A model generated the notes under the pieces. That model had not been told where the DNA came from. It made no database searches and saw only the letters and a list, made by a program, of their open reading frames with translations. A DNA stretch of 64,000 nucleotides from CAZDBA01 sp965224765 (GTDB lineage: Bacteria; Planctomycetota; Planctomycetia; Pirellulales; Pirellulaceae): assembly GCA_965224765.1 (NCBI GenBank), contig CBDDAC010000019.1, positions 124,001 through 188,000 of the forward strand, given 5' to 3'. Position 1 is the first letter of the stretch; each line of letters opens with the position of its first letter. Below are positions 1 to 10,379 of this stretch, in pieces. A program made the translations under genes and the position numbers.

Positions 1-2
1 GT

Positions 3-3000
3 ATTGTTGAAACTGATATCGCGTTTTCGACGAATGTTCAGCAGGTGTGGCAAGGCGTTCTGGCGACCATCAACGGTTCGGCTGGCTCTGACATCTTGGA
101 AGGTACGAACAGCGGCGATACGATCAACGGAAATGGCGGCAACGATATCCTTTTGGGCGGCACCGACATTTTGAGTGTCGGCAACTTGAACAGTTCCTCG
201 ACTCTGACCGAAAACGGCGTAACTGGTGCGAACAGCGGTTGGACGATAAACGGTAGTGTTGACTTTCTGGGAACAGACTCGGCGCTGGCCCGTCCGAACG
301 ATCCGAACGACAGCGGGATTCGAGGCGTCGACCTGAATACCGGTGGAATCGAGACTTCGCTGGCTGGATTGAGCATCGGTGAAACTTACAGCGTGGCGTT
401 CTTCATGGGTGCTGATGGTGCGGTAACGCAGACCGTGGATGTCGAGGCGGTCGGCCTTGGCGCCCAATCAATGTCAGTGACGATGCCGGGCGGCAATACG
501 TTGAGCAACATGGACTGGCAGGCCAAAGTCTATACATTTACAGCGACCAGCACCTCGCACACGTTGCGATTCACCTCGACTTCAGGTTCGGTGACCGACG
601 GTGCGATCATCAGCGGCGTTCGAGTGGTCTCGAATTCAGTCAGTGACGGGGCTGACACCATCTATGGCGGCGCGGGGGTTGATTTGATTCTCGGAGGCGG
701 GGGAGCGGACTCAATCTACGCTGATGATGACAACGAAGTCGACATTGTTGATGGTGGTGACGGTGCGGACAACTACTACATTGATGCGAATAACACACCC
801 GATAGTTATCAAGATTCTGGAGCGACTGGGACTGACACCGTTTGGGGACAAACGGCAGGCACGTCGACCTATTTCTTAACGGACAACTTCTCCAAAGCGA
901 CTTCAGGTATTGATCGTATCTACGATCAATACAGTACGTCTTACACGACTTACCTGGGAAGCAGCACCCACGCGACGGCTCTCAACTGGGACCTGACGGG
1001 TATCGACCTGCAGTACATCGAGTACATTCGCGGTGGTACACAGGACGACATCATTACGGTCGATGATACAGGCACCGAGATGGTCAGCTACATCTACGGC
1101 TATGGTGGCAACGATACGATCACCGATGGTGCCGACGATATGATCATCTACGGCGGTACCGGCAATGACACTATCAATACTGGCGAAGGGTCGAACACGG
1201 TTTACGGTGAGGCGGGCGACGACATTATCACCGGTGGTTCGGGCAATGATACGCTCCGCGGCGGAGATGATGACGATACGATCAACGCGGGCGATGGCAT
1301 CAATACAGTCTACGGTGATGATGGCATTGACGATATTACGACAGGATCAGGCAACGATACGATCTATGGCGGTGCCGACAACGATACGATCAACTCGGGT
1401 GCTGGTAACGACACGATTCAAGGTGGTTTTGGAGCCGACGTGATCAACGCAGGTGCTGGAAATGACACAATTGCCAGCAGCGAGGCGGAAGATAGTGCGG
1501 TAGATATCATTGATGGTGGCGACGGAGCCGACAATTTCTACATTCACAACGCCAACAACACGGCTGATACCTACCAAGACAGTGGAACAGACTCGGCCAT
1601 CGACACGCTTTGGTTCTACACGCCAGGCGGAACGTTCTATATCTCAGACAACTTTTCCAAAGCAAGCACAGGCGTCGATCGTATCTACGATGCCTATGGA
1701 GCTTCATACACAACCTACATTGGCAGCTCGAGTTATGCCAACGCGGTGAATTGGGATCTGTCCGGTATCGACCTGCTTTATGTTGAGTACATTCGCGGTG
1801 GTACACAGGACGATATTATTACGGTCGATGATACAGGTACCGAGATGGTCAGCTACATCTACGGCTATGGTGGCAACGATACGATCACCGATGGTGCCGA
1901 CGATATGATCATCTACGGCGGTACCGGCAATGACACTATCAATACCGGCGAAGGGTCGAACACGGTTTACGGTGAGGCGGGCGACGACATTATCACCGGC
2001 GGCTCGGGCAATGATACGCTCCGCGGCGGAGATGATGACGATACGATCAACGCGGGCGATGGCACCAATACAGTCTACGGTGATGATGGCATTGACGATA
2101 TTACGACAGGATCAGGCAACGATACGATCTATGGCGGTGCCGATAACGATACGATCAACTCGGGTGCTGGCAACGACACGATTCAAGGTGGTTTGGGTGC
2201 CGACGTGATCAACGCTGGTGCTGGAAATGACACGATTGCCAGCAGCGAGGCGGAAGATAGTGCGGTAGATATCATCGATGGTGGCGACGGAGCCGACAAT
2301 TTCTACATTCACAACTCCAATAATACTGCTGATACCTACCAGGACAGTGGAACAGATGCAGCCATCGACACGCTTTGGTTCTACACACCAGGCGGAACGT
2401 TCTATATCTCAGACAACTTTTCCAAAGCAAGCACAGGCGTCGATCGTATCTACGATGCCTATGGAGCTTCTTACACAACCTACATTGGCAGCTCGAGTTA
2501 CGCCAACGCGGTGAATTGGGATCTGTCCGGGATCGACCTGCTTTATGTTGAGTACATTCGCGGTGGTACACAGGACGACACCATCACGATCGATGACGAC
2601 GGTACCGGCCAAACCAATTTCCTCTACGGCTACGCTGGCAACGACGTAATTTCCGATGGCGCGGGCGACCACTATTTGTATGGCGGCAATGACGACGATA
2701 CCTTATACGGTGGAGCAGGTACTGACTATCTATACGGTGACGCGGGGACCGACACTGCTCGATACGACGGTAACTACGCTGACTACAACATCAATCGAGC
2801 CAGCTACACCGGCAACAACAATAGTGGTTACCTGAGAGTCCAGGAAACGACGATCAACGGCATCAACGAGGGCAACGACGTCGTCTATGGAACGGTTGAG
2901 ACACTCGAGTTTAATGACGGATCCTACGATACGGCCAGCGCGGCTTTCACGTTGTTCAGGGCCATTGATGACGCCTATGCGACTCACGAAGGCGCCGTCT

Positions 3001-5087
3001 TAAATGTCAGCGCGGCCAGTGGGCTGCTGAGTAATGATGACAGCGGTACCTCGCCTTTCGTGGCCAGCATTAGCACAACGTCGATCCAGGGGATTGTTAC
3101 TTTTAACGCCGATGGTAGTTTCACCTATGATCCCAACGGTCAATTCAATTCTCTGGCGTATGGGCAATCTGCTACTGACACGTTTGAGTACACCTACGAC
3201 GACGGAACCGGCGCGACTGACACTGGATCCGTCACCATCACGATTCGCGGAGATGCGGAGCCGCTGGATCTCTCCAGCGGTATTGAGCTGAACAACGATG
3301 GAGGGAACGATGCATACCTGCAAGCAGCCGATGGTGGGGCGATTCTTGGAGGGCTTGGCGAGCTAACGATCGAAACGACGTTCCAAATCGATTCCGTTTC
3401 AGGGACGTTTACGCCACTGGTATCTTACGCAGTTCCTGGCTTCGCAAACGAACTAACGTTGCAAATCAAGAACGATGGAAATCTTCTTTTCACCGCACAC
3501 GCTGCATCAGGTGCTTTCACGACGACCACTCCCCAACTACAGCTGCTTGATGGCGAGGTGCACCATGTCGCTGCATCTTGGGACAACACGAATGGCACTC
3601 TTTCATTTTACGTCGATGGAGAGTTGATTGAATCCACCACGGGATACAAGACAGGTATCGTTCTAACCGGTGGCGGAACGCTAGTGCTTGGCCAGGAACA
3701 GGAGAGTGTCGGAGGCGGTTACCAATCAGCGCAGAACTTCCGGGGCACACTCTACGATATTCGCATTTGGAATGAAGCCCGAAGCACGGCGGAAATCGCG
3801 GCCAACCATGATCACAAACTGGACACCGGCAGCCTACCCAGTAGCTTGATCGCCAACTGGCAAATGGATGGATTTAACGGATCCAATCAAGTGGTCGATG
3901 CGGTCAGCGGCAACAACCTGAGTATTGGGCATGCCAGCGGAACGGGATTCACGACCAGCGCACCAATCGTTGACTTGACGATCGAAGAAAATAGTGCCAA
4001 CGGAACTCATGTTGGATTTATCGAGCCAACCGATTCAGATTTGTCCGGGTCGATTGCTGCGATCGTGGCGGACAACCCAAGCCTTACCTATGATGCCACG
4101 ACCGGTAAGTTCTACAAAGTCGTCACAACGACTGAAACATGGAATACCGCACAAACCAACTCGGGCAATGACCTGTTGCATGGCTTGGGGGGCCAATTGG
4201 TCAACATCCGTTCTGCCTACGAGAACGGCGTCGTGCACGGACTGATTTCCAGTTTGGGGGCGAGCTACTACATTGGAGCCACCGACGCGAACTCCGAAGG
4301 GGCATGGAATTGGTTCGACGAAGGAGCTGAGGCAGATAATTTTTGGAATGGCGGGACAGGTGGTTCTGCACCTTCAGGTGCCTACGCAAATTTCAATACT
4401 GGCGAACCCAACAATATAGGCAACGAGGACTACGGAACTATCAGGTCGAGTGATGGTAAATGGAACGATGATACGGCCAGTTTTCCGTTGGGTTACATCG
4501 TCGAATGGGATGCCGCGGAGGTTCTCGACAATGTCAACACGTATGCCTTCAGTTTGACCGATGATGCGAATGGGCGATTTGCGATCAACTCGGCCACTGG
4601 CGAAATTACCGTTGCCGATGGGTCTCAACTCGACTATGAAATCGCGACGTCACATAACGTTACTGTCCAAGCCACCGATGCTACGGGGGACACGTACAGC
4701 GAGGTGATGTCGATCGCGGTCAGCGACATTCCCGCCGAGGCGACTCAGGTGGTTCCTGTCGGCCAAACGACCGCCGAAGATACCGCAATCGTTTTCAACG
4801 TTGCCAATGGTAACGCGATTACCGTCAGCGACAGTACCGGCGCAGATGCATCGATGCAAGTCGCGTTGAGCGTTGCCAACGGCCAGTTGAATCTATCTGG
4901 TCTCACTGGAATCACAATCATTGATGGCGGCAATGGTGCCTCCAGTCTAGTGATTGAAGGGCTCGAGAGCGATCTCAATGTGGCCCTGGAGGGTTTAACC
5001 TATACGCCGAATGCCGACGACAACGGCGCGGATTCGTTGTCGGTAACCACACAATTGGTTACCGATGCACGGGCACGCTTACGTTGA
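3..5087 (+). CDS. Giant RTX/LamG/C-type-lectin surface adhesin, N-terminal part (5'-partial, frameshifted at its end)
   Basis: The frame is open to the left edge; the first usable start is a GTG at 45, but the gene probably begins upstream. Order of parts (residues from the GTG): hemolysin-type Gly/Asp-rich calcium-binding repeats (GGxGNDTI type) over about 10-920; a VCBS/cadherin-like module near 965-1070; a LamG/pentraxin-like concanavalin fold near 1075-1305; a C-type-lectin-like domain near 1345-1490 with the GEPNN sugar/Ca motif and a WND motif; and a cadherin-like segment near 1495-1563. This is the architecture of secreted planctomycete adhesins. The stop at 5085-5087 is not a natural end: from about 5066 the DNA is homologous to the repeat units of the next frame, read in the wrong frame. 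Adhesion or matrix function is inferred from domains only. Confidence 0.85.
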   Translation: MVETDIAFSTNVQQVWQGVLATINGSAGSDILEGTNSGDTINGNGGNDILLGGTDILSVGNLNSSSTLTENGVTGANSGWTINGSVDFLGTDSALARPNDPNDSGIRGVDLNTGGIETSLAGLSIGETYSVAFFMGADGAVTQTVDVEAVGLGAQSMSVTMPGGNTLSNMDWQAKVYTFTATSTSHTLRFTSTSGSVTDGAIISGVRVVSNSVSDGADTIYGGAGVDLILGGGGADSIYADDDNEVDIVDGGDGADNYYIDANNTPDSYQDSGATGTDTVWGQTAGTSTYFLTDNFSKATSGIDRIYDQYSTSYTTYLGSSTHATALNWDLTGIDLQYIEYIRGGTQDDIITVDDTGTEMVSYIYGYGGNDTITDGADDMIIYGGTGNDTINTGEGSNTVYGEAGDDIITGGSGNDTLRGGDDDDTINAGDGINTVYGDDGIDDITTGSGNDTIYGGADNDTINSGAGNDTIQGGFGADVINAGAGNDTIASSEAEDSAVDIIDGGDGADNFYIHNANNTADTYQDSGTDSAIDTLWFYTPGGTFYISDNFSKASTGVDRIYDAYGASYTTYIGSSSYANAVNWDLSGIDLLYVEYIRGGTQDDIITVDDTGTEMVSYIYGYGGNDTITDGADDMIIYGGTGNDTINTGEGSNTVYGEAGDDIITGGSGNDTLRGGDDDDTINAGDGTNTVYGDDGIDDITTGSGNDTIYGGADNDTINSGAGNDTIQGGLGADVINAGAGNDTIASSEAEDSAVDIIDGGDGADNFYIHNSNNTADTYQDSGTDAAIDTLWFYTPGGTFYISDNFSKASTGVDRIYDAYGASYTTYIGSSSYANAVNWDLSGIDLLYVEYIRGGTQDDTITIDDDGTGQTNFLYGYAGNDVISDGAGDHYLYGGNDDDTLYGGAGTDYLYGDAGTDTARYDGNYADYNINRASYTGNNNSGYLRVQETTINGINEGNDVVYGTVETLEFNDGSYDTASAAFTLFRAIDDAYATHEGAVLNVSAASGLLSNDDSGTSPFVASISTTSIQGIVTFNADGSFTYDPNGQFNSLAYGQSATDTFEYTYDDGTGATDTGSVTITIRGDAEPLDLSSGIELNNDGGNDAYLQAADGGAILGGLGELTIETTFQIDSVSGTFTPLVSYAVPGFANELTLQIKNDGNLLFTAHAASGAFTTTTPQLQLLDGEVHHVAASWDNTNGTLSFYVDGELIESTTGYKTGIVLTGGGTLVLGQEQESVGGGYQSAQNFRGTLYDIRIWNEARSTAEIAANHDHKLDTGSLPSSLIANWQMDGFNGSNQVVDAVSGNNLSIGHASGTGFTTSAPIVDLTIEENSANGTHVGFIEPTDSDLSGSIAAIVADNPSLTYDATTGKFYKVVTTTETWNTAQTNSGNDLLHGLGGQLVNIRSAYENGVVHGLISSLGASYYIGATDANSEGAWNWFDEGAEADNFWNGGTGGSAPSGAYANFNTGEPNNIGNEDYGTIRSSDGKWNDDTASFPLGYIVEWDAAEVLDNVNTYAFSLTDDANGRFAINSATGEITVADGSQLDYEIATSHNVTVQATDATGDTYSEVMSIAVSDIPAEATQVVPVGQTTAEDTAIVFNVANGNAITVSDSTGADASMQVALSVANGQLNLSGLTGITIIDGGNGASSLVIEGLESDLNVALEGLTYTPNADDNGADSLSVTTQLVTDARARLR
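1026..2555 (+). repeat. Two near-identical 765-bp (255-aa) direct repeats in the adhesin
   Basis: Copy 1 is 1026-1790 and copy 2 is 1791-2555; a third copy starts at 2556 and diverges quickly. Each encodes a block of hemolysin-type calcium-binding repeats followed by a non-repeat segment that ends in a VEY motif. The copies differ at only scattered positions, which points to recent duplication or ongoing gene conversion. Confidence 0.9.
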
Positions 5088-8000
5088 ATGGCTCTGCCAC
5101 ACTGGCTCAGTACGAAACGGCACTGCGCAGCATCACCTACACCAACGCGAACGATGATCCGAGTGCGGCAACTCGCACGGTTAGCTTTACCGTCAACGAT
5201 GGCGATGCCAATTCGAATATTCAAACACGTGACATTGCCTTTACAGCCGTTAACGATGCTCCAGTCGAGGCATCGATTGAAGGTTCGGCGCTGCCTTATA
5301 CCGAGAATGACGGTGCGGTGGCGGTCACTTCGACATTGGCCATTTCCGATTTGGATGACACGAACATCGACTCGGCTGTGATATCGATTAGCGCCAACTA
5401 TGCCAATGGCGAAGATGTACTCGCGTTTGTAAATCAGAACGGCATCACCGGTTCTTGGGATGCCGGTACTGGGACGTTGACATTGAGTGGATCGGCCACA
5501 TTGGCTCAGTACGAAACCGCCCTGCACAGCATCACCTACGCTAACACGAGCGACGATCCGAATGCCGCGACTCGCACCGTTAGTTTTACGGTGAACGACG
5601 GCGATGCCAATTCGAATACTCAAACCCGTGATATTGCCTTGACCGCAGTTAATGATGCTCCAGTTGAAGCGTCGATCGAAGGTTCGGCACTGACATACAC
5701 AGAAAACGACGGTGCAAGCGCGATTACATCGACGCTTGCCATTTCCGATTTGGATGACACGCACATCGACTCGGCTGTGATTTTGATCAGTGCCAACTAT
5801 GCCAACGGTGAAGATGTACTTTCGTTTGTGAATCAAAACGGGATCACCGGTACATGGGATGCGGGTGCAGGCACGCTGACATTGAGTGGCTCGGCCACGT
5901 TGGCGCAGTACGAAACAGCCTTTCGTAGTGTCACCTACACCAACACGAGCGATGATCCGAGTGCGGCAACTCGCACGGTTAGCTTTACCGTCAACGATGG
6001 CGATGCCAATTCGAATATTCAAACACGAGACATTGCCTTCACAGCCGTTAACGATGCTCCAGTCGAGGCTTCGATCGAAGGTTCGGCACTGGCTTACACC
6101 GAGAATGACAGTGCGGTGGCGATCACTTCGACGCTTGCCATTTCCGACCTGGATGACACGCACATCGATTCTGCCGTGGTTTCGATCAGTGGGAACTATG
6201 CCAATGGCGAAGACGTGCTGACGTTTGTGAACCAGAACGGCATCACCGGTTCTTGGGATGCTGGTTCAGGGACGCTGATGTTGAACGGTTCTGCCACTTT
6301 GGCTCAGTACGAAACGGCCCTGCGCAGCATCACCTACGCTAACACCAGCGACGATCCGAATGCGGCAACTCGCACCGTTAGTTTTACGGTGAACGACGGC
6401 GACGCAAATTCGAATACACAAACCCGTGATATTGCCTTTACAGCAGTTAATGCTGCTCCAGTCGAGGCATCGATTGAAGGTTCGGCACTGGCTTACACCG
6501 AGAATGACGGTGCGGTGGCGATCACTTCGACATTGGCCATTTCCGATTTGGATGACACAAATATCGATTCCGCCGTGGTTTCGATCAGTGCCAACTATGC
6601 CAACGGTGAAGATGTGCTTTCGTTTGTGAATCAGAACGGCATCACCGGTTCTTGGAATGTAGGCACGGGCACGCTTACATTGAATGGTTCTGCCACATTG
6701 GCTCAGTACGAAACGGCACTGCGCAGCATCACCTACGCTAACACGAGCGACGATCCGAGCGATGCGACTCGCACCGTCAGTTTTACGGTGAACGACGGCG
6801 ATGCCAATTCGAATACACAAACCCGTGATATTGCCTTCACAGCGGTCAACGATGCTCCAGTCGAAGCTTCGATTGTAGGTTCGGCACTGGCTTACACCGA
6901 GAATGACGGTGCGGTGGCGATCACTTCGACATTGGCCATTTCCGATTTGGATGACACAAATATCGATTCCGCCGTGGTTTCGATCAGTGCAAATTATGCC
7001 AACGGAGAAGACGTGCTGACGTTTGTGAATCAGAACGGCATCACGGGTTCTTGGGATGTAGGCACGGGCACGCTTACGTTGAATGGCTCTGCCACACTGG
7101 CTCAGTACGAAACGGCACTGCGCAGCATCACCTACACCAACGCGAGCGATGATCCGAGTGCGGCAACTCGCACGGTTAGCTTTACCGTCAACGATGGCGA
7201 TGCCAATTCGAATATTCAAACACGTGACATTGCCTTCACAGCCGTTAACGACGCTCCAGTCGAGGCATCGATTGAAGGTTCGGCGCTGCCTTATACCGAA
7301 AACGATGGTGCGGTTGCGATTACTTCCACGCTTGCCATTTCCGACCTGGATGACACGCACATCGATTCGGCTGTAGTTTCGATCAGTGGGAACTATGCCA
7401 ATGGCGAAGATGTACTTTCGTTTGTGAATCAGAACGGCATCACCGGTTTCTGGGATGCGGGTACAGGCACGCTAACGTTGAATGGTTCAGCCACGTTGGC
7501 TCAGTATGAAACAGCTATGCGTAGTGTCACCTACACCAATGCGATCGACGATCCGAGCGCTGCGACTCGTACTGTTGGCTTTACCGCGAACGACGGCGAC
7601 GCAAATTCGAATACACTAACACGTGATATTGCCTTCACAGCGGTCAACGATGCTCCAGTCGAGGCTTCGATTGAAGGTTCGGCACTGGCTTACACCGAGA
7701 ATGATGGCGCGGTCGCGGTCACGTCGACATTGGCCATTTCCGACTTGGATGACACACACATCGATTCGGCTGTAGTTACGATCAGTGGGAACTATGCCAA
7801 TGGCGAAGATGTACTTTCGTTTGTGAATCAGAACGGCATCACGGGTTCTTGGGATGTCGGTACTGGGACGTTGACATTGAGCGGTTCGGCGACGTTGGCT
7901 CAGTACGAAACCGCATTGCGCACAATCACTTACGCCAACACAAGTGATGATCCGAGTGCGGCAACTCGCACGGTTAGCTTTACCGTCAACGATGGCGATG

Positions 8001-10108
8001 CCAATTCGAATACTCAGACCCGTGACATTGACTTTACCGCGGTTAATGACGCCCCTGTCGCCATTTCTGATGCGGTTCTGGTCAACGAAGGTGGTACGGT
8101 TAATGTTGGTTCGCCAGGTGTATTAAGCAATGATTCGGATCTCGACGGTTCGGCGCTAACGGCTGGATTATTGACGGGGCCGACAAACGGAGTAGTCGTT
8201 CTGAATGTCGATGGTTCCTATCAGTACACACATAATGGTAGCGAAACGACGGGTGATAGTTTCACTTACCAGATCTCAGATGGGCAAGGTGGTTTTGATT
8301 CTGCGGTTGTCAATGTTTCGATAACTCCGTTGAACGATTCACCTGATTCAGTGGCCGACAACTACGCACTCGATGAAGGAAGTACACTCTCTTCTGCTTC
8401 TGGGGTTCTTGTGAACGATATTGATGCTGACGGTGATCCGCTATCAGCATCAATTCTATCGGGGCCGGTCAACGGCGCACTCCTCATGAACACCGATGGA
8501 TCCTTTGTTTACACGCATGATGGTTCTGAAACGGTTTTTGATACGTTCACTTACCAAGTCGCTGACGGCAATGGAGGTTTTGATTCCGCAGTCGTTAATC
8601 TGACGATCAACCCAATCAATGATGTACCGATTGCGACCGGTGATCTGTATGCGTCAAATGAAGGGGCGACGATTGTCGTCAATTCCACTACCGGAGTTCT
8701 GGCAAATGATTCTGACGGCGAAGGCGACTTGTTGACCGTCAGTTTGGTTACCGGACCAGCGCACGGCCTCGTCGCACTCAACTCCGATGGTTCCTTTTCG
8801 TACTCGCACGATGGAAGCGAAACTTTCAGCGATCAATTTGTTTATCAGATCGATGATGGGAATGGTGGATTGCAAACCGCCGTCGTTCTGTTGACCATTC
8901 AGCCTATAAACGACGCCCCAGTTGCAAACTCAGAAGTTTTCTCAGTTTCGGAGGAGGCAACGCTAATTGGTGAAGTGGCATCCAACGACACGGACTCAGA
9001 TGGGGATGTTTTATATTATTCGATTGTTAGCGGACCTCTGAATTCGCAAGCCTTTACGCTAAATTCTGACGGAACATTTAGTTACGTGCCGAACGTAGAC
9101 TTCTTTGGCACGGATAGTTTCACCTATCAGGTCACAGACGGAAACGGCGGAGCAAGCACGGTGAGTGTCGGCATTACTATTGACAACGTGAATGATGCAC
9201 CGATATCTGTTCAGGACGAGTACGTTGTAATGAACGGGAAAACACTGGATGCAATCGGCGGCGTACTCGTCAACGATCATGATCTTGATGGTGATCCTCT
9301 GATTGCGACTTTGATTACGCCACCGGCAAACGGCAGTATTACGTTCCAAACCGATGGTACTTTTCAATATGTGCCCTACCCGTCTTTTGTCGGAATAGAT
9401 AGCTTTGTCTATATCGCCAACGACGGAACGACCTTCGGAACTGCTGTTGAAGTGACGATCATTGTTGAAACCGACATGTTGAACACAGGCGACGACGGAG
9501 ATGATGATGGAAATGATAATGACTACGACGGGGACAGCGATGCTGAAAGCGACAGCGACAACTTGTTGCTTGTAATCAATGAGTTGATTCAAGACGATGA
9601 GAATCGTAACGATTCCGACAAGTCACAAAGTTTGGTTGTCGGAGGCCAAGGTGATGCCGAGTTTATTTCTAACGAGGCTTCAGAGTTCAAGATCTTTGAG
9701 TTGGAGCAGGTCGCAGATGCCAAGCTTGCATCTCGGGCACTGTTGCGGATAGTTGATTCCTCGGCGACAACTCGAGTGAACGTTTATCAAGTTGAGTCAC
9801 GCCAATTGGATCGAAGTAGTTCTTCGGTGGCGTACGACGCGCAATTGCTTTGGGAGCAGATGGATGGCGTCGCCAAAGAGGTTTTGGAAACCAACGACAA
9901 GATGGACCTGAGAATTACTTTGAGTTCGATCACGGGCATGGTTACTTTGGGTGGCGCACTTTGGATTCTTCGCGGTGGGGTCCTGATGGCAACGGCACTC
10001 AGTCAGTTGCCTACTTGGAGAATGATTGACCCATTGACAATACTGGACTCCTTTAGTGATTCGCCGAAAGTTGATGAGGATGCCGTGGGCGACATCTTCA
10101 AAGAGTAA
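5084..10108 (+). CDS. Giant adhesin, C-terminal part: 133-aa repeat array, cadherin-like/VCBS domains, C-terminal anchor
   Basis: The apparent start is a TTG inside a repeat unit, so this is best read as the continuation of the preceding adhesin frame. It holds half a repeat unit, then seven 133-aa repeats (each starting VN-D/A-APVEASI), then five cadherin-like/VCBS modules of about 95 aa (NDAP starts, DxDGD and DGSF motifs), then a very acidic Asp-rich linker (about residues 1467-1490). The C-terminus carries a hydrophobic segment (GGALWILRGGVLMATAL) and a PTWRMIDPL motif. From memory, the same WxxRGG...P.WRxxDPL ending occurs on many giant planctomycete cadherin-like proteins and is probably a surface-anchoring or sorting signal. 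The stop at 10106-10108 looks natural. Confidence 0.8.
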   Translation: MNGSATLAQYETALRSITYTNANDDPSAATRTVSFTVNDGDANSNIQTRDIAFTAVNDAPVEASIEGSALPYTENDGAVAVTSTLAISDLDDTNIDSAVISISANYANGEDVLAFVNQNGITGSWDAGTGTLTLSGSATLAQYETALHSITYANTSDDPNAATRTVSFTVNDGDANSNTQTRDIALTAVNDAPVEASIEGSALTYTENDGASAITSTLAISDLDDTHIDSAVILISANYANGEDVLSFVNQNGITGTWDAGAGTLTLSGSATLAQYETAFRSVTYTNTSDDPSAATRTVSFTVNDGDANSNIQTRDIAFTAVNDAPVEASIEGSALAYTENDSAVAITSTLAISDLDDTHIDSAVVSISGNYANGEDVLTFVNQNGITGSWDAGSGTLMLNGSATLAQYETALRSITYANTSDDPNAATRTVSFTVNDGDANSNTQTRDIAFTAVNAAPVEASIEGSALAYTENDGAVAITSTLAISDLDDTNIDSAVVSISANYANGEDVLSFVNQNGITGSWNVGTGTLTLNGSATLAQYETALRSITYANTSDDPSDATRTVSFTVNDGDANSNTQTRDIAFTAVNDAPVEASIVGSALAYTENDGAVAITSTLAISDLDDTNIDSAVVSISANYANGEDVLTFVNQNGITGSWDVGTGTLTLNGSATLAQYETALRSITYTNASDDPSAATRTVSFTVNDGDANSNIQTRDIAFTAVNDAPVEASIEGSALPYTENDGAVAITSTLAISDLDDTHIDSAVVSISGNYANGEDVLSFVNQNGITGFWDAGTGTLTLNGSATLAQYETAMRSVTYTNAIDDPSAATRTVGFTANDGDANSNTLTRDIAFTAVNDAPVEASIEGSALAYTENDGAVAVTSTLAISDLDDTHIDSAVVTISGNYANGEDVLSFVNQNGITGSWDVGTGTLTLSGSATLAQYETALRTITYANTSDDPSAATRTVSFTVNDGDANSNTQTRDIDFTAVNDAPVAISDAVLVNEGGTVNVGSPGVLSNDSDLDGSALTAGLLTGPTNGVVVLNVDGSYQYTHNGSETTGDSFTYQISDGQGGFDSAVVNVSITPLNDSPDSVADNYALDEGSTLSSASGVLVNDIDADGDPLSASILSGPVNGALLMNTDGSFVYTHDGSETVFDTFTYQVADGNGGFDSAVVNLTINPINDVPIATGDLYASNEGATIVVNSTTGVLANDSDGEGDLLTVSLVTGPAHGLVALNSDGSFSYSHDGSETFSDQFVYQIDDGNGGLQTAVVLLTIQPINDAPVANSEVFSVSEEATLIGEVASNDTDSDGDVLYYSIVSGPLNSQAFTLNSDGTFSYVPNVDFFGTDSFTYQVTDGNGGASTVSVGITIDNVNDAPISVQDEYVVMNGKTLDAIGGVLVNDHDLDGDPLIATLITPPANGSITFQTDGTFQYVPYPSFVGIDSFVYIANDGTTFGTAVEVTIIVETDMLNTGDDGDDDGNDNDYDGDSDAESDSDNLLLVINELIQDDENRNDSDKSQSLVVGGQGDAEFISNEASEFKIFELEQVADAKLASRALLRIVDSSATTRVNVYQVESRQLDRSSSSVAYDAQLLWEQMDGVAKEVLETNDKMDLRITLSSITGMVTLGGALWILRGGVLMATALSQLPTWRMIDPLTILDSFSDSPKVDEDAVGDIFKE
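5249..8041 (+). repeat. Seven tandem 399-bp repeats encoding 133-aa adhesin modules
   Basis: Units begin with the VNDAPVEASI coding motif at 5249 and recur every 399 bp until 8041. A half unit precedes the array (about 5066-5248). The half unit is almost identical to the stretch from about 7068 to 7320, so copies exchange sequence or the assembly has misplaced a junction here. Confidence 0.9.
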
Positions 10109-10379
10109 ATTGAGCTTTGATTTCGACGAGAAGAAATGAATCAGGCTATGGCAGTTAGTGGCCCCAACCTGTTGCTCAGTTATGGAACCCCAAGTCTGGA
10201 CGCACGCCTACCTATGGATTATCGCAGAGGTTGAACGGTTAGTTGAGTCTGGGCAGGGAGTGATCTAGCGTTTGGACCTGCCTGTGCCGTGAGCGACTTG
10301 CCGGAGTGACGAATGATCGCTGCCTGGCCTATTTTTGAATGGAATCATTCGGGAGCTTGAAAAAAAATCTCATCTTGAA

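Noticed and set aside
5000..7360. Long antisense frames of 387 and 364 codons (5000-6163 and 6266-7360, minus)
   Set aside because: They lie opposite the 133-aa repeat array and show the same 133-codon periodicity; they are shadows of the repeats, with R/C/G/V-biased composition.
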